A DNA stretch of 64,000 nt from Gallionella sp. (GCA_030681375.1 JAUXWM010000087.1:1-64000); one strand, 5' to 3'; counted from the stretch's first letter, positions 26,362 to 37,525 are shown. Program-made: numbers and translations. The notes: generated by a model from the sequence alone, not told the origin.

Positions 26362-27434
26362 TCTCTAAATGAAATACCCAGCCCCAGCGTCGTCTGGCGC
26401 TGATTGTAGTCAATCAAGCTTTCTCCGTGACCGTTGCTGATTTGCGCGTGCAACCGCGCCGCGCTTCCCAACGCGATAGGCAAAGACCAATCCAGCTGCA
26501 CAAAATTGAGGTTGTGAGACCAGTTCATATTATTCCGCACCTTCAAGGCAAGCGACTGCGATCGATTGTCCGGCTCCCAGCGCGCGACCAGTTCGGCGCG
26601 CCCAACGTAATGAGAAATGTCCGGATTATCATCCTTCAGCGCAGTCTCGGGAATACGCCACCAGCCGCGCACCAGCAGCGAAGTATTATCCTGTTCCCAG
26701 CCACCCTGCGCATACACGCGATTCCAACTGCGCGATGTCTCATTTGTCCTGCCGTTCGACTGATGAACCAGACCCAGATTAAACAATTTCCAGCCAGATT
26801 CCCTGCCCGTGGCAAAAGAGGCAATCAGCTCCGGCTCATAATCGGTCTCGCGAAACGGCGATGAATTGCGCGTATTGAAGACTTGCCAATGAGACTGCTG
26901 GGTATAGGCGCCCCACAGGCGAAAAGTTTTCAGCCCCCATAGATCCAGATTTTCCTGAGTCAGGACATCCGTCTTGAAACTCAATTGAAATTTGGCCTCC
27001 ATCGCATCCATGTCAAACGGTGTCGTTATGGTATGGGCGGGAGCGGGCGAATTGGGCTGAGTATTCACATTACTGGATTTGCGGACGATCAAATAACTTT
27101 GCCGATGCGGCTGCAAGCGTTCCAAGCTACTCGGATCACGGTGCGGGCGATTATCCAGATCCCATATTCGCGTCAAATAGGAGCGTTTGGCTCTGGGCTC
27201 ATGCGCCTCTGCCGGCTTTTCCGTTGCGGTGCTGATTTCAGGAGCAGGCTGAGCCACTGCAACATCTGGCGTGGCCACAGCAGGCAGCAATGCGCTATCG
27301 AAACATTTCAGGCGCTCGCCATCACTGTCCGGGAATTTCTTCGCGCACAGCGCAAAGGCCTCGCTATCGGCATAAGCAGGTGAAATTAAACCCAGACAAA
27401 GCAGGGTCGATAATAAAATTCGCCAATGTTTCAT
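26355..27434 (-). CDS. pldA: Outer-membrane phospholipase A1
   Basis: This 359-residue calcium-dependent phospholipase has a signal peptide (MKHWRILLSTLLCLGLISPAYA), a Cys-containing N-terminal extension (about 25-110) not found in E. coli PldA, and a 12-strand barrel. The barrel includes the active-site motif HQSNGR (His and Ser) and the Asn of SWNRVYAQ; the protein ends GISFREW. It degrades phospholipids that reach the outer leaflet. The frame is open to an ATG at 27479, but 27434 begins the natural signal peptide. Confidence 0.93.
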   Translation of the reverse strand: MKHWRILLSTLLCLGLISPAYADSEAFALCAKKFPDSDGERLKCFDSALLPAVATPDVAVAQPAPEISTATEKPAEAHEPRAKRSYLTRIWDLDNRPHRDPSSLERLQPHRQSYLIVRKSSNVNTQPNSPAPAHTITTPFDMDAMEAKFQLSFKTDVLTQENLDLWGLKTFRLWGAYTQQSHWQVFNTRNSSPFRETDYEPELIASFATGRESGWKLFNLGLVHQSNGRTNETSRSWNRVYAQGGWEQDNTSLLVRGWWRIPETALKDDNPDISHYVGRAELVARWEPDNRSQSLALKVRNNMNWSHNLNFVQLDWSLPIALGSAARLHAQISNGHGESLIDYNQRQTTLGLGISFREW

Positions 27435-27478
27435 TTTTTCGTTAAATAACCGGCCACTACATAGTCGCCACAGGCGCA

Positions 27479-28042
27479 TTATCCCGTAAATGGCGATACA
27501 TCGCCTAATGGAAATCGCGCCAGTACCCGATAATTCGCCCCGCCATTCTGGCGATCTGATTGCAACAATACGAAATCAACCATACTCCAGTGTACCGGCG
27601 GCATGTCCGGCAGAGGCACATCGCGCCAGCGGGCGTTGCGCAACAGCGTGACATGTGGCTGGTATTCACGCTGATCAAATGCAAAGCGATGGCGACGCAT
27701 ACTATCCTCCAGTTTGTGCACCAGTTGCGCCAGTTGCCGGGGCACGGTAGCGGGCGCGGCATACAGAATATGATTGTGCCCCCAGTAACGCGCCTGATCG
27801 AAACACAGTTCAAAGCGTTCTGCACTGACTTCTTCTGCCGCCAGTTTCAACGCCTCCAGCCTGTCCTGCGCCACTACACCGAGAAATACCAGCGTGGTAT
27901 GCAGCGTATCCGGTTGCATAGGCCGCCCGCCGCACAAGGCTTGCAGCGTGCCTTGCCAGGCGGCGAGGGCACGGCGTTCGGCATCTTTCGGCCACAGCGC
28001 GAAGAAAACCCGCACGGTTAATTTGTCGGTAGCAGCATTCAT
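27479..28042 (-). CDS. thpR: RNA 2',3'-cyclic phosphodiesterase
   Basis: This 187-residue 2H-phosphoesterase has the two catalytic HxTL motifs: LHTTLVFLG (about residue 47) and PHVTLLRN (about residue 130). It belongs to the LigT/ThpR family that opens 2',3'-cyclic phosphate RNA ends. The stop overlaps the most upstream possible pldA start by one base. Confidence 0.92.
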   Translation of the reverse strand: MNAATDKLTVRVFFALWPKDAERRALAAWQGTLQALCGGRPMQPDTLHTTLVFLGVVAQDRLEALKLAAEEVSAERFELCFDQARYWGHNHILYAAPATVPRQLAQLVHKLEDSMRRHRFAFDQREYQPHVTLLRNARWRDVPLPDMPPVHWSMVDFVLLQSDRQNGGANYRVLARFPLGDVSPFTG

Positions 28043-28168
28043 AATGTGCCGCTATTTTATCCGCAATGCACTCAGGGTCGAGCAGGACGCTGCAATCGGG
28101 TAAAATGCGCGCCAGACAACTATTAAGCCGGGCAAGCGCTAAGTGTGTATAGCCCCGCAAGGAACATC

Positions 28169-31100
28169 ATGACCGTGCGTTTGCGTGAAATCCCCTACAA
28201 CTACACCTCATTTTCCGACCGTGAGATCGTGCAGCGTCTGCTGGGCGATGAAGCATGGGACATCATCAACACGCTACGCTCCGAGCGCCGCACCGGCCGC
28301 TCCGCGCAAATGCTCTACGAAGTGCTGGGTGACATCTGGGTCGTGACCCGCAATCCCTATTTGCAGGATGACCTGCTGAGTAACCGCAAACGACGCGGCG
28401 CATTGATTGATGCGCTGCATCACCGCCTGAATGCGATAGATGAACGCCGTCAGGACAATCAGATTGTCAAACGCCTGCTGGAACTGGCGCGCGATGCGGT
28501 CAATCAATTCTCTGACGAATTCGAACAAACCCTGCAACTGCGCAAACGCGCGTTGCGCGAATTGAGCCGCATCACCCGTAAAGACAATATCCAGTTCGAT
28601 GGACTGGCACGCGTCTCGCACGTCACCGATGCGACCGACTGGCGCGTGGAATATCCGTTTGTCGTGCTGCATCCCGACACGGAAGAAGAAATTGCCGCGC
28701 TAGTACGCACTTGTATCGCACTCAAGCTGACCATCGTGCCCCGTGGTGGTGGCACGGGCTACACCGGCGGCGCAGTACTGCTGGACAAATATTCGGCGGT
28801 GATCAACACCGAAAAGCTGGACGCTTTGTCCGGGGTCGAGCAGCTGGTTTTGCCCGGCCTGAACGTAGCTTACGCCACCATCCATTGCGGCGCGGGTGTC
28901 GTCACGCGCAGGGTCATGGAAGCGGCAGAGAACAACGGTCTGGTATTCGCCGTTGACCCCACCTCGGCGGATGCCTCCTGCATAGGCGGCAACGTGGCGA
29001 TGAACGCAGGCGGCAAGAAGGCCGTACTGTGGGGAACGGCACTGGACAATCTGATCTCATGGCGCATGGTCACACCCGACGGGCTGTGGATGATCGTTGA
29101 GCGGCTCGACCATAATCTCGGCAAAATCCACGATGTCGCCACCACCCGTTTTCGCATCAGCCGGTTCGAGGCGGATGGCAAGACGGCCCATGGCGAACCC
29201 GAAATCCTGACCATACCCGGCAGCGCATTCCGCAAAACAGGACTGGGCAAGGATGTAACCGACAAATTCCTGTCCGGCCTGCCCGGCATCCAGAAGGAAG
29301 GCTGCGACGGCATTATCACCTCGGCACGCTTTATCCTGCACCGCGCCCACACCCACACCCGCACCGTGTGTCTGGAATTTTTCGGTCAGGTGAGAGAAGC
29401 CGTACCGGCTATCGTCGAAATCACCGGGCTGTTTGATAAACACAACGCCGCCACTTACCACTTACCACTTACCACTTCTCCAGTGTTTCTTGCCGGTCTG
29501 GAGCATCTCGACGAACGCTATCTCAAGGCCGTGGGCTACGCCACCAAATCCCGGCGCGGCACGCGTCCCAAGATGGTGCTGGTGGCCGACGTGGTCAGCG
29601 ACGATGCCGACGCCGCCGCATCTGCCGCCTCGGAAATCGTGCGGCTGGCCAATCTGCGTCATGGCGAAGGCTTCATCGCCGTGTCTAACGAAGCGCGCAA
29701 AAAGTTCTGGCTGGATCGCGCCCGCACCGCCGCCATCGCCAAGCACACCAACGCCTTCAAAATCAACGAAGACGTGGTCATCCCGCTGCCGCGCATGGGC
29801 GACTACTGCGACGGCATAGAGCGCATCAACATCGAGCTATCGCTGCACAACAAGCTCCAGTTGCTGGATGCGCTGGATGAATTTTTCGCCGGCGAATTGC
29901 CGCTGTATTATCAGGACGACAAACAGATCGGCGATGCCGAACTGCTGGGCAATCGCGCTCAGGAGGCCAGACAACTGCTGGCGGATGTGCGCGGGCGCTG
30001 GGAATGGCTAAGAGATAATTTGGACAACCCCAGCTCCAAGGCACAAGATACAAGTTTCAAGGCAAACCCGCAGGCCACCCCTTGCACCTTGCACCTTACA
30101 CCTTGCACCTATACCGTGTTCGAGGCACTTCAGGATCATTCCATCCGCGCCTCGTGGAAGCGTGAATTGCGCGATGTGTTGCAGCATATTTTCAGCGGCA
30201 GCACTTATCAGCCCGTGCTGGATCAGTGCAATGCCCTGCACCAGAGCGTGCTGAAAAGCCGCGTGTTTGTCGCACTGCATATGCATGCGGGTGACGGCAA
30301 TGTGCACACCAACATTCCGGTGAACTCGGACAATTACCCGATGCTGCAACAGGCTAACGCAGCCGTTGATCGCATCATGCAACTGGCCAAGGATCTGGGC
30401 GGCGTCATTTCCGGCGAGCATGGCATCGGCATTACCAAGTTTGATTATCTGGACGAACATGAAATCGCGCCATTTATCGCCTACAAACAGCGGATCGATC
30501 CGGAAGGCCGTTTCAACAAAGGCAAACTGCTGCCCGGCAGCAATCTGAATCGCGCCTATACGCCCAGCTTCAACCTGATGGAACTGGAAAGTCTGATTCT
30601 GGAAAAGAGTGAGCTGGGTGACATCGCCGATTCGATCAAGGACTGCCTGCGTTGCGGCAAGTGCAAGCCGGTGTGCACCACCCATGTTCCGCGCGCCAAC
30701 CTGCTGTATTCGCCCCGCAACAAGATACTCGCCACCTCCTTGCTGGTTGAGGCCTTTCTATATGAAGAGCAGACCCGGCGCGGGGTTTCCATCCAGCATT
30801 TCGACGAATTCAATGATGTGGCCGACCACTGTACCGTTTGCCACAAATGCCTGAATCCCTGCCCGGTTAACATTGATTTCGGCGATGTCTCGGTGGCGAT
30901 GCGCAATTTTCTGCGTAAACACGGGCAGAAGAAATATAACCCGATTACCGCCAGTTCCATGCTGTATCTGAATGCCACTGATCCGCTCACCATCAAACTG
31001 ATGCGCAAAGTGATGATCGAATGGGCTTATCAGGCCCAGCGCCTGGGATACCGCATCGGCAAACGTCTGGGATTATTCGGGAAGCAGGTCGCGCACCCGC

Positions 31101-32050
31101 CCGCCACGGTAGGCAAGCCGACGATACCCAGCCGGGTGATCCACTTCATCAACAAACCGATGCCCGGCAATCTGCCCAAGAAGACCTCGCGCGCCCTGCT
31201 CGACATCGAAGACAGCAGCGTGATACCCATCATCCGTAACCCAAACCGCTCCGGCGAAGATTCTGATGCGGTGTTTTACTTCCCGGGTTGCGGCTCCGAG
31301 CGCCTGTTCGGTCAGGTCGGCCTGGCTACGCAAGCCATGCTGTATGAGACCGGCGCCATTACGGTATTGCCACCCGGCTATCTGTGCTGCGGCTATCCGC
31401 AAAACGCTTCAGGCCAAGGCGACAAAGCCAGTCAGATCACCACCGACAATCGCGTGCTGTTCCATCGTGTCGCCAACACCTTGAATTATCTCGATATCAA
31501 GACGGTGATCGTGTCGTGCGGCACCTGCATGGATCAATTGCTGAAGTACCAGTTCGATAAAATTTTCCCCGGCTGCCGTCTGCTCGACATCCACGAGTAT
31601 CTGTTGGAAAAGGGCGTGAGACTCGATGGCGTGGAAGGCACGCGCTACATGTACCACGAACCCTGTCACTCGCCGATGAAAACCTATCAGTCGCAAAAAG
31701 TGGTGGACGAACTCATGGGCACGCATGTGGCCATCAACGAGCGCTGCTGTGGCGAATCCGGCACCTTCGGCGTGGCCCAGCCACACATCGCCACCCAGGT
31801 GCGTTTCCGCAAGGAAGAAGAAATGCGCAAGGGTGCGGATGCGCTGCGCACCGATGGCTTCGACGGTGAGATCAAGATACTCACCTCCTGCCCCGCCTGC
31901 CAGCAAGGCCTGTCGCGTTATAACGATGACAGCGGCACGACTTCCGACTACATCGTGGTGGAAATGGCTAAATATTTGTTGGGGGAAAACTGGTTGCCGG
32001 ACTATGTCAACAAGGCAAATAACGGAGGGATAGAGAGAGTTTTACTGTAG
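28169..32050 (+). CDS. Giant FAD-binding/4Fe-4S dehydrogenase (D-lactate/glycolate oxidase-like, DUF3683 type)
   Basis: This 1293-residue redox protein fuses a DUF3683-like N-terminus (1-120), an FAD_binding_4 domain ([15 protein letters not shown] near 190), a FAD-oxidase C-terminal domain ([18 protein letters not shown]), two 4Fe-4S motifs ([11 protein letters not shown] near 825, [13 protein letters not shown] near 887) and CCG-type cysteine domains (CCGYPQ, YHEPCHS, CCGESG). The chain resembles a GlcD-GlcF fusion feeding electrons from a 2-hydroxyacid to the quinone pool; substrate unknown. I chose the ATG at 28169 for its AAGGA Shine-Dalgarno. Heptamer repeats encode two inserts, near residues 428-437 and 623-648. 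Confidence 0.88.
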   Translation: MTVRLREIPYNYTSFSDREIVQRLLGDEAWDIINTLRSERRTGRSAQMLYEVLGDIWVVTRNPYLQDDLLSNRKRRGALIDALHHRLNAIDERRQDNQIVKRLLELARDAVNQFSDEFEQTLQLRKRALRELSRITRKDNIQFDGLARVSHVTDATDWRVEYPFVVLHPDTEEEIAALVRTCIALKLTIVPRGGGTGYTGGAVLLDKYSAVINTEKLDALSGVEQLVLPGLNVAYATIHCGAGVVTRRVMEAAENNGLVFAVDPTSADASCIGGNVAMNAGGKKAVLWGTALDNLISWRMVTPDGLWMIVERLDHNLGKIHDVATTRFRISRFEADGKTAHGEPEILTIPGSAFRKTGLGKDVTDKFLSGLPGIQKEGCDGIITSARFILHRAHTHTRTVCLEFFGQVREAVPAIVEITGLFDKHNAATYHLPLTTSPVFLAGLEHLDERYLKAVGYATKSRRGTRPKMVLVADVVSDDADAAASAASEIVRLANLRHGEGFIAVSNEARKKFWLDRARTAAIAKHTNAFKINEDVVIPLPRMGDYCDGIERINIELSLHNKLQLLDALDEFFAGELPLYYQDDKQIGDAELLGNRAQEARQLLADVRGRWEWLRDNLDNPSSKAQDTSFKANPQATPCTLHLTPCTYTVFEALQDHSIRASWKRELRDVLQHIFSGSTYQPVLDQCNALHQSVLKSRVFVALHMHAGDGNVHTNIPVNSDNYPMLQQANAAVDRIMQLAKDLGGVISGEHGIGITKFDYLDEHEIAPFIAYKQRIDPEGRFNKGKLLPGSNLNRAYTPSFNLMELESLILEKSELGDIADSIKDCLRCGKCKPVCTTHVPRANLLYSPRNKILATSLLVEAFLYEEQTRRGVSIQHFDEFNDVADHCTVCHKCLNPCPVNIDFGDVSVAMRNFLRKHGQKKYNPITASSMLYLNATDPLTIKLMRKVMIEWAYQAQRLGYRIGKRLGLFGKQVAHPPATVGKPTIPSRVIHFINKPMPGNLPKKTSRALLDIEDSSVIPIIRNPNRSGEDSDAVFYFPGCGSERLFGQVGLATQAMLYETGAITVLPPGYLCCGYPQNASGQGDKASQITTDNRVLFHRVANTLNYLDIKTVIVSCGTCMDQLLKYQFDKIFPGCRLLDIHEYLLEKGVRLDGVEGTRYMYHEPCHSPMKTYQSQKVVDELMGTHVAINERCCGESGTFGVAQPHIATQVRFRKEEEMRKGADALRTDGFDGEIKILTSCPACQQGLSRYNDDSGTTSDYIVVEMAKYLLGENWLPDYVNKANNGGIERVLL
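29452..29477. repeat. Heptamer repeat, unit CACTTAC, inside the FAD dehydrogenase
   Basis: Three exact CACTTAC units plus CACTT encode the peptide TYHLPLTT. The reverse-complement unit makes the array at 37526-37595. Confidence 0.85.
30037..30064. repeat. Heptamer repeat CAAGNNN, inside the FAD dehydrogenase
   Basis: The four units are CAAGGCA, CAAGATA, CAAGTTT and CAAGGCA. With 30085-30110 they encode a Ser/Thr/Lys-rich insert that has no counterpart expected in the FAD-oxidase domain. Confidence 0.7.
30085..30110. repeat. Heptamer repeat, unit CACCTTG, inside the FAD dehydrogenase
   Basis: CACCTTG, CACCTTA, CACCTTG and CACCT encode CTLHLTPCT. The unit is close to the complement of the CAAG units 20 bases upstream, so the RNA could fold locally. 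Confidence 0.85.
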
Positions 32051-32089
32051 GAGCGAAGAGCTAGGACTGAGACCGCAAGGGTCTTCCCC

Positions 32090-32124
32090 GCACAACTAAG
32101 GGGCGCTGCCCCAAGTTGTTGCGT
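32090..32124. repeat. Palindromic element CGCACAACTAAGGGG ... CCCCAAGTTGTTGCG
   Basis: A long hairpin lies 40 bases after the FAD dehydrogenase stop, without a T-run. An AGACCGCAAGGGTCTT palindrome precedes it (32071) and GCGAGGACTGAGGCGCGAG follows (32131). A related copy with the same ends is at 33857-33949, so the two flank the PilZ-like gene. Confidence 0.75.
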
Positions 32125-32177
32125 GAAGAAGCGAGGACTGAGGCGCGAGAAAGACCAGCGCGTAGTTTTGACCTTAA

Positions 32178-32212
32178 CTCAGTCCTCAGCCCTCAGTCCT
32201 CAGTCCTCCATC
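32178..32212. repeat. Heptamer repeat, unit CTCAGTC (about 5 copies)
   Basis: Units CTCAGTC, CTCAGCC, CTCAGTC, CTCAGTC and CTCCATC end 16 bases before the start of the next gene. The reverse complement (GAGGACTGAG) occurs at 32133, so the leader can form a stem. Confidence 0.85.
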
Positions 32213-32228
32213 CTGCTATTATTCGCCC

Positions 32229-33827
32229 ATGCTGACCCTGCCACTCGAACCGACTGATGACCGCGCCGATCCGATTTTCAAGGATGCGGCCGGTTGTGCG
32301 CAGTGGCTGGGGCAACTGCAACTGACCAATTTGCATCTGGCACACGGCCAGCTGCTTGCCCAGATCAACGAATTCAACCGCTATCCGATGCGCGGGCTGG
32401 AGCGCCTCAACACCCTTGAATTATTGAGGGAAACCGTCAGCCATGTACAGGAAGACTTTGCCAGAAAGCTGATAGGCAAGCCGCTTCCCCTGAACGAGAG
32501 CGAATTGATGGTATTTCAGGCCATCGTGCAACTCTGGCAATCCTTGGTAACAGGCTATCAACGCGGATTGCAGGCTTATATCGCAGGCGAAAAACCGCTG
32601 AGCAAATATGGCACACTGTTGTGCCAGCGCTGCCTGCTCTACAGCGGACTGGAAATCATCGAATACCTGCGTACCGGCTACGACTTTGACGCAGGACTCT
32701 GGCATCAGCTGCATGAGCTGTACGCTTACGCAGAGCAACAGGGAATACATCAGATCAAGGTAACCGATCCGCTCAGCACTCTCCAAAGCAGTTGCATGTG
32801 CAGCTATGTCAAGACGCTGCTTGCCTGTTATGCCAGCCCCGCCCAACTGACGCGCTGGCAATTGCAGCAACTGGATTACTGGCTATCGCTATGGGGCAAT
32901 GCCGTCACCGTGGAACGCCGCTATAGCCTGATCAAAGGCGATGCTCACCCGCTCGCGACCGATTTGTCCAGCACGCAGGGGCTACAGCGCGCAGAAGGCT
33001 TGCCGCACAGCGACAGCTTGCGCTTTCTGGCGATGGTGCCGTTAAGCAAGTTGCTGCGCGTAAAAATCATTTTGCTGCAACAAGGCCAAACGCCCCGTCA
33101 AGTAGGACTGGGCGACCACGCCGACAGCCAGAGCTGTCTTGAGTTGCTCAATTTTTTACATCAGAGCTGGTGCGAAAACCGTCACAAACGTGTGGGCGAA
33201 CGGCAGCCCATCGCCCGCCATGCCCAGCTTTGCTATAAGCCGGAAGGCATTTACGTGCATTTATCCGGGAAGCCCATCCAGCAAAATTCGTCCGACATTG
33301 ACAGCCTGGGGCGCAAGCTCATCGCGACACCGGCGCGCACACCCGATCATGCGCAGAAACAGCTGAAAATGGGCCATCCGCTGGAAAACTGGCACATGGA
33401 GAATGAAAGCATCATGGGCGCACGTCTAATCCGCGCTGATGCCATTGGCGGACGGCTCAAGTGCAAACAGTTGATTGCCCTGCGCCCCAGCGATGCCCAG
33501 TCATTCGTGCTAGGAATTACCGCGTGGGCCAACGTAACGCAACAGGGCAAACTGGAAATCGGCATCAAATATCTGCCCGGCCGTCCCGAACCGGTACGCA
33601 TCAGTGCGTCAGGCATCAACCCGGCCAGCAAGCACGCACCAGCTTTTCTGCTGCCCGCCTTGCCTTCACTCACTATCCCGACCAGCCTGATCCTTCCGCG
33701 CGACTGGTTCCAGGCCGGTCGCGTGATCGAACTCTTAGCGCCTGACGGCCGGATTTCAATGGCTAGATTGGGCTTTAGCATAGAGCGCGGACTGGATTAT
33801 GAACGCGTCAGTTTTACGCCGGCGTAA
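32229..33827 (+). CDS. Conserved hypothetical protein with C-terminal PilZ-like region
   Basis: This 532-residue soluble protein has no signal peptide. The N-terminal 330 residues are helical and Leu/Gln-rich, and I do not recognise a named domain in them. The C-terminal part has WHMENESIMGARLIRADAIGGRLKCKQLIALRP followed by beta-rich sequence. The NESxxG element resembles the second c-di-GMP motif of PilZ domains, but the Arg-rich first motif is not clear. Such proteins occur widely in betaproteobacteria as PilZ-like or c-di-GMP-related proteins. Repeat elements flank it on both sides, and heptamers end just before its ATG; no good Shine-Dalgarno is visible. Confidence 0.6.
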   Translation: MLTLPLEPTDDRADPIFKDAAGCAQWLGQLQLTNLHLAHGQLLAQINEFNRYPMRGLERLNTLELLRETVSHVQEDFARKLIGKPLPLNESELMVFQAIVQLWQSLVTGYQRGLQAYIAGEKPLSKYGTLLCQRCLLYSGLEIIEYLRTGYDFDAGLWHQLHELYAYAEQQGIHQIKVTDPLSTLQSSCMCSYVKTLLACYASPAQLTRWQLQQLDYWLSLWGNAVTVERRYSLIKGDAHPLATDLSSTQGLQRAEGLPHSDSLRFLAMVPLSKLLRVKIILLQQGQTPRQVGLGDHADSQSCLELLNFLHQSWCENRHKRVGERQPIARHAQLCYKPEGIYVHLSGKPIQQNSSDIDSLGRKLIATPARTPDHAQKQLKMGHPLENWHMENESIMGARLIRADAIGGRLKCKQLIALRPSDAQSFVLGITAWANVTQQGKLEIGIKYLPGRPEPVRISASGINPASKHAPAFLLPALPSLTIPTSLILPRDWFQAGRVIELLAPDGRISMARLGFSIERGLDYERVSFTPA

Positions 33828-33856
33828 AGGCTGAGGACTGATGCTGCGCACTCCCC

Positions 33857-33949
33857 CGCACAACTAAGCTCGCAAGGGGCTTCCCTCGGAGCTGCAGAGA
33901 TGAATCTCCTGCTCCTGAATGAAGCTGCACCCCAAGCTGTTGCGTGAAG
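33857..33949. repeat. Palindromic element, expanded copy of 32090-32124
   Basis: It begins CGCACAACTAAG and ends CCCCAAGCTGTTGCGTGAAG, like the 32090 copy (which continues to GTGAAG), but about 60 bases separate the arms. It lies between the convergent PilZ-like and phoR genes. Confidence 0.65.
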
Positions 33950-33963
33950 GACTGGCGACTGAA

Positions 33964-35259
33964 TTATGTAATCAGCCTGCTGGCCGGGAACACCAGCAAA
34001 AAGGTGCTGCCCTGATTTTCGTCGCTGATGATCTCCAGCGTTGCCTGATGGCGCAGTGCGATATGTTTGACGATGGCCAAGCCCAGCCCCGTGCCACCCG
34101 TCCCCCGCGAACGACTGCGATCCACCCGGTAAAAGCGTTCGGTCAGGCGCGGGATATGCTGCACGGCTATGCCTATGCCGCTGTCCTGCACCGAGAACAC
34201 CGGCTGGCCCGCGCTCAACGCCCAGGATAACTTTATTGTGCCGCCCTCCGGCGTATAGCGGATCGCATTGCTGACCAGATTACTGAAAGCGCTATGTAAC
34301 TCGTCGCGATTACCGCATAACTGCTCGGGGCCAAGCAGTGTCAGGCTATGCTGGTGCCGCCCCCCGCTCAACAATTGCCCTTCCTGATACACTTCCCTGA
34401 TTAGCGCCTGCATATCGACAGTCTCTGTCCGCAACGGGCTCTGATCGCTTTCCAGCCGTGACAGAATCAACAAATCCGAGACCAGATTATCCATGCGGCG
34501 CGTTTGCTCGGCCATGAGTTGCAAGGCATGACGGATATTGTCGGGGCTCAGATCCTGCATATCCTGCAAGTTCTCGACAAAGCCGTTCACCACGGTCAGC
34601 GGCGTGCGCAGCTCATGCGACACATTCGCGACAAAGTCGCGGCGCATGGTCTCAATTCGCTCCAATTGGGTGATGTCATGGCTGAGCAGCAAGTGCTTAT
34701 TACCACCGTAAGGAATAAGCTTGATGGACAGCACCATGTCATCATGGCGTGCTGCTTTCATCACCAGCGGTTCACGAAAGTTGGCCGCTTTCAGATATTC
34801 GATAAATTCAGGCTGGCGCACCAGATAGGTAATGTCCTGCATGATGTCACGCCCGGAATTCAGGCCGAAGTGCTGTTCAGCGAGCGGATTGCACCACTCG
34901 ATTCGACTGAATTCGTTGAGGCTCACCACCCCCTCCGGCAGAGCGGCAGTGGCTTGTTCAATATGTTGCAACTCGGCAGCCAGCTTTTGCTTGGTCTGGT
35001 TATGCCGTTTGACCATTTTTCTCAACCGCGAGAACACCTCATCCCAGATGCCATCCGCTTCAGGGATGGTTTCCAGACGCGCATCATTCAGCCAGAGTCC
35101 CAGTTTATACAGTTGCCTTGCACGGTACGCCATCACCAGCAGCAACACCAGCAGCATGAACAGCAAGGCTGTCGTCACCGAGAATACAATCCACAGCAGC
35201 GATGCTGCCAGCGCGGCATACACTAAGGGCGAAATCACACGCAACCAGAAATCCTGCAA
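33964..35259 (-). CDS. phoR: Phosphate-regulon sensor histidine kinase
   Basis: This 431-residue membrane kinase has two adjacent N-terminal helices (about 10-45) with almost no periplasmic loop, a PAS domain (95-195), HisKA with the phospho-His in FVANVSHELRTPL, and HATPase motifs (SNLVSNAIRYT, DSGIGI, GTGGTGLGLAIVKHI). This is the standard PhoR layout, in which the PstSCAB-PhoU complex, not a periplasmic domain, provides the signal. It follows phoB with an 83-base spacer. No pst genes are in the window. Confidence 0.94.
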   Translation of the reverse strand: MQDFWLRVISPLVYAALAASLLWIVFSVTTALLFMLLVLLLVMAYRARQLYKLGLWLNDARLETIPEADGIWDEVFSRLRKMVKRHNQTKQKLAAELQHIEQATAALPEGVVSLNEFSRIEWCNPLAEQHFGLNSGRDIMQDITYLVRQPEFIEYLKAANFREPLVMKAARHDDMVLSIKLIPYGGNKHLLLSHDITQLERIETMRRDFVANVSHELRTPLTVVNGFVENLQDMQDLSPDNIRHALQLMAEQTRRMDNLVSDLLILSRLESDQSPLRTETVDMQALIREVYQEGQLLSGGRHQHSLTLLGPEQLCGNRDELHSAFSNLVSNAIRYTPEGGTIKLSWALSAGQPVFSVQDSGIGIAVQHIPRLTERFYRVDRSRSRGTGGTGLGLAIVKHIALRHQATLEIISDENQGSTFLLVFPASRLIT

Positions 35260-35342
35260 AATTTATCCTCAGCCAGTCCAGAAAAATCCACGAAAACACC
35301 AACCGTGCTTTCATCGTTTTGTGAATGAAAACGCCTTGTTGC

Positions 35343-36032
35343 CTATTTGACCGAAAACCGGTAACCGCTACCGCGCACAGTCTGAATCAGGCTATCCAGT
35401 CCCGTGGCTTCGAGTGACGCACGCAGCCTGCGGATGTGCACATCCACCGTGCGTTCCTCGACAAACACTTGCGTCCCCCACACCTGATCCAGCAATTGCG
35501 TGCGACTATACACCCGCTCCGCGTGCGTCATGAAAAAATGCAGCAGCCTGAACTCGGTCGGGCCCAGCTCCAAAGCCTGCCCCTTGGCCGTCACGCGATG
35601 CGAATCAGGCGACAATTCCAATCCTCCTGCTGCCACTTTTTCGTCTGCCAGCACAGGAATATGGCGACGCATCACGGCGCGTATCCGCGCCATCAGCTCA
35701 CGCGGTGAGAAAGGCTTGGTAATATAATCATCTGCGCCCGACTCCAGACCCAGCACCTTATCGCGCTCATCACCGCGCGCGGTCAGCATAATAATCGGAA
35801 TGTCACGGGTACGCGCTTCGCTGCGCAGTTGTTTTGCAAGAACGACGCCGCTGGTGGAAGGCAGCATCCAGTCCAGCAGGATCAAATCGGGCGCATGATC
35901 GCGTATCTGCTGCCATGCTTCTTCCGCGTCATCGGCGCGCAAGGCCACAAATCCGGCTTGGTTGACATTAAAAACCAGCAATTCCTGTATCGCCGGCTCA
36001 TCTTCGACAATCAAAATTTTCGCGCTCATCAT
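35343..36032 (-). CDS. phoB: Phosphate-regulon response regulator
   Basis: This 229-residue OmpR-family regulator has a receiver domain (Asp in LILLDWMLP, Lys in [12 protein letters not shown]) and a C-terminal winged helix ([41 protein letters not shown]). It binds Pho boxes upstream of phosphate-starvation genes. It is paired with phoR downstream. Confidence 0.95.
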   Translation of the reverse strand: MMSAKILIVEDEPAIQELLVFNVNQAGFVALRADDAEEAWQQIRDHAPDLILLDWMLPSTSGVVLAKQLRSEARTRDIPIIMLTARGDERDKVLGLESGADDYITKPFSPRELMARIRAVMRRHIPVLADEKVAAGGLELSPDSHRVTAKGQALELGPTEFRLLHFFMTHAERVYSRTQLLDQVWGTQVFVEERTVDVHIRRLRASLEATGLDSLIQTVRGSGYRFSVK

Positions 36033-36091
36033 TACTCCTTCAGTTGAGGTTGCCAGAGTATGAAGAATTTGTGACAGGATGATGACAACTT

Positions 36092-37525
36092 TTATGTTTC
36101 TGTATGTACAGCATGATGGCGACGCCCTCGTGCTGGCAACAATGAGCCCGTCAACATGCCGGTCACGCTCATCAACAACCCCACCAATTGGGGCGGCCAG
36201 ATATCACCGCTGTAAAACTGCTCCATCAGCAACCAGGAAATCAGACCCAGCACAATGGAAAGCATGGCACCCTGATTATTGGCGCGTTTCCAGTAAAGAC
36301 CGAATACCAGCGGCACGAAGGCGCCCACCAGGGTAATTTTGTAGGCATTCTCAACCATCTTGAAGATGCTCTCATTGGAATCCAGCGCGAACCACAACAC
36401 GATGCAGCCGAATGCCAGCATGATGATGCGTATGGTGCGCAGCATTTGTTTGTCGCTCATGTGCGGGAACACGAAATGCTTGAGGATGTTTTCGGTAAAC
36501 ATCACCGAAGGCGCCAGCAAGGTTGCAGAAGCCGTGCTCATGATCGCCGACAGCAGTGCGCCGAAGAAGAATACCTGTGCGACCAGCGGGGTGTGCAGCA
36601 GAATCAGGCTGGGCAACACCATCTGCGTGTCCGTTTCTATCAGGTCACCGAACACTTTGGGATCGATCAGGGTCGCGGCATAGACCAGAAACATCGGCAC
36701 AAAGGCAAAGCCAAAATACAGCACGCCGCCCAGCACCGCGCCGCGTACCGCTGTTTTTTCATTTTTTGCCGAGGTGATACGCTGGAATACGTCCTGTTGC
36801 GGGATGGAACCCAGCATCATGGTCAGTGCCGCGCCGATGAAAGGTATCCATACTTCATAGCCCCCCTGCGGGAAAAATTGCAGTTTTCCTGCCGTCTGCG
36901 CATGGCTGACAACGTGGTTCACCCCACCCGCCTCGCCGCTGACCAGCACGCCGATCAGCAGCAGAGCCGCCATGATGACAGTCATCTGCACAAAATCCAG
37001 CAGAGCGATAGACCACATGCCACCGAACACGGTATAGGCCAGCACGATAGCCGTGCCTATCACCATGCCGGTTGACTGTTCAATCGCACCGCCGCTGACC
37101 ATGTTGAACACCAGACCCAAGGCCGTCACCTGCGCCGCAACCCAGCCGAGGTAGGAAATCATGATGCATACGGTCATGATCAGTTCCACTGTGCGGTTGT
37201 AGCGCGCCCGGTAATAATCACCTATCGTCAGCAAGTCCATGCGATACAGACGCCCGGCAAAAAACAGCCCGGCGATAATCAGACACATGCTCGCGCCGAA
37301 TGGGTCGGCTACGACCCCGCTCAATCCTTCCGTGACAAAGGTAGCCGGAATCCCCAGTACCGTTTCCGCGCCAAACCAGGTAGCGAACACCGTCGCCGTG
37401 ACCACAGGCAAAGGCAGATTGCGCCCCGCCACCACAAAATCGCGGGAATTATGCACGCGCGTCGAGGCATAGATGCCGATACCGATGGAAAACAGCAAAT
37501 ACAGGATGACGAAACTGATAAGCAT
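36092..37525 (-). CDS. Sodium:solute symporter (SSS family)
   Basis: This 477-residue protein has about 13 membrane helices and the SSS core: [25 protein letters not shown] in the first helices, [27 protein letters not shown] and the Na-site region [18 protein letters not shown]. The substrate cannot be assigned; proline, pantothenate or acetate-type solutes are possible. The bases directly before the ATG are a ten-copy heptamer array, so there is no recognisable Shine-Dalgarno. Confidence 0.88.
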   Translation of the reverse strand: MLISFVILYLLFSIGIGIYASTRVHNSRDFVVAGRNLPLPVVTATVFATWFGAETVLGIPATFVTEGLSGVVADPFGASMCLIIAGLFFAGRLYRMDLLTIGDYYRARYNRTVELIMTVCIMISYLGWVAAQVTALGLVFNMVSGGAIEQSTGMVIGTAIVLAYTVFGGMWSIALLDFVQMTVIMAALLLIGVLVSGEAGGVNHVVSHAQTAGKLQFFPQGGYEVWIPFIGAALTMMLGSIPQQDVFQRITSAKNEKTAVRGAVLGGVLYFGFAFVPMFLVYAATLIDPKVFGDLIETDTQMVLPSLILLHTPLVAQVFFFGALLSAIMSTASATLLAPSVMFTENILKHFVFPHMSDKQMLRTIRIIMLAFGCIVLWFALDSNESIFKMVENAYKITLVGAFVPLVFGLYWKRANNQGAMLSIVLGLISWLLMEQFYSGDIWPPQLVGLLMSVTGMLTGSLLPARGRRHHAVHTET

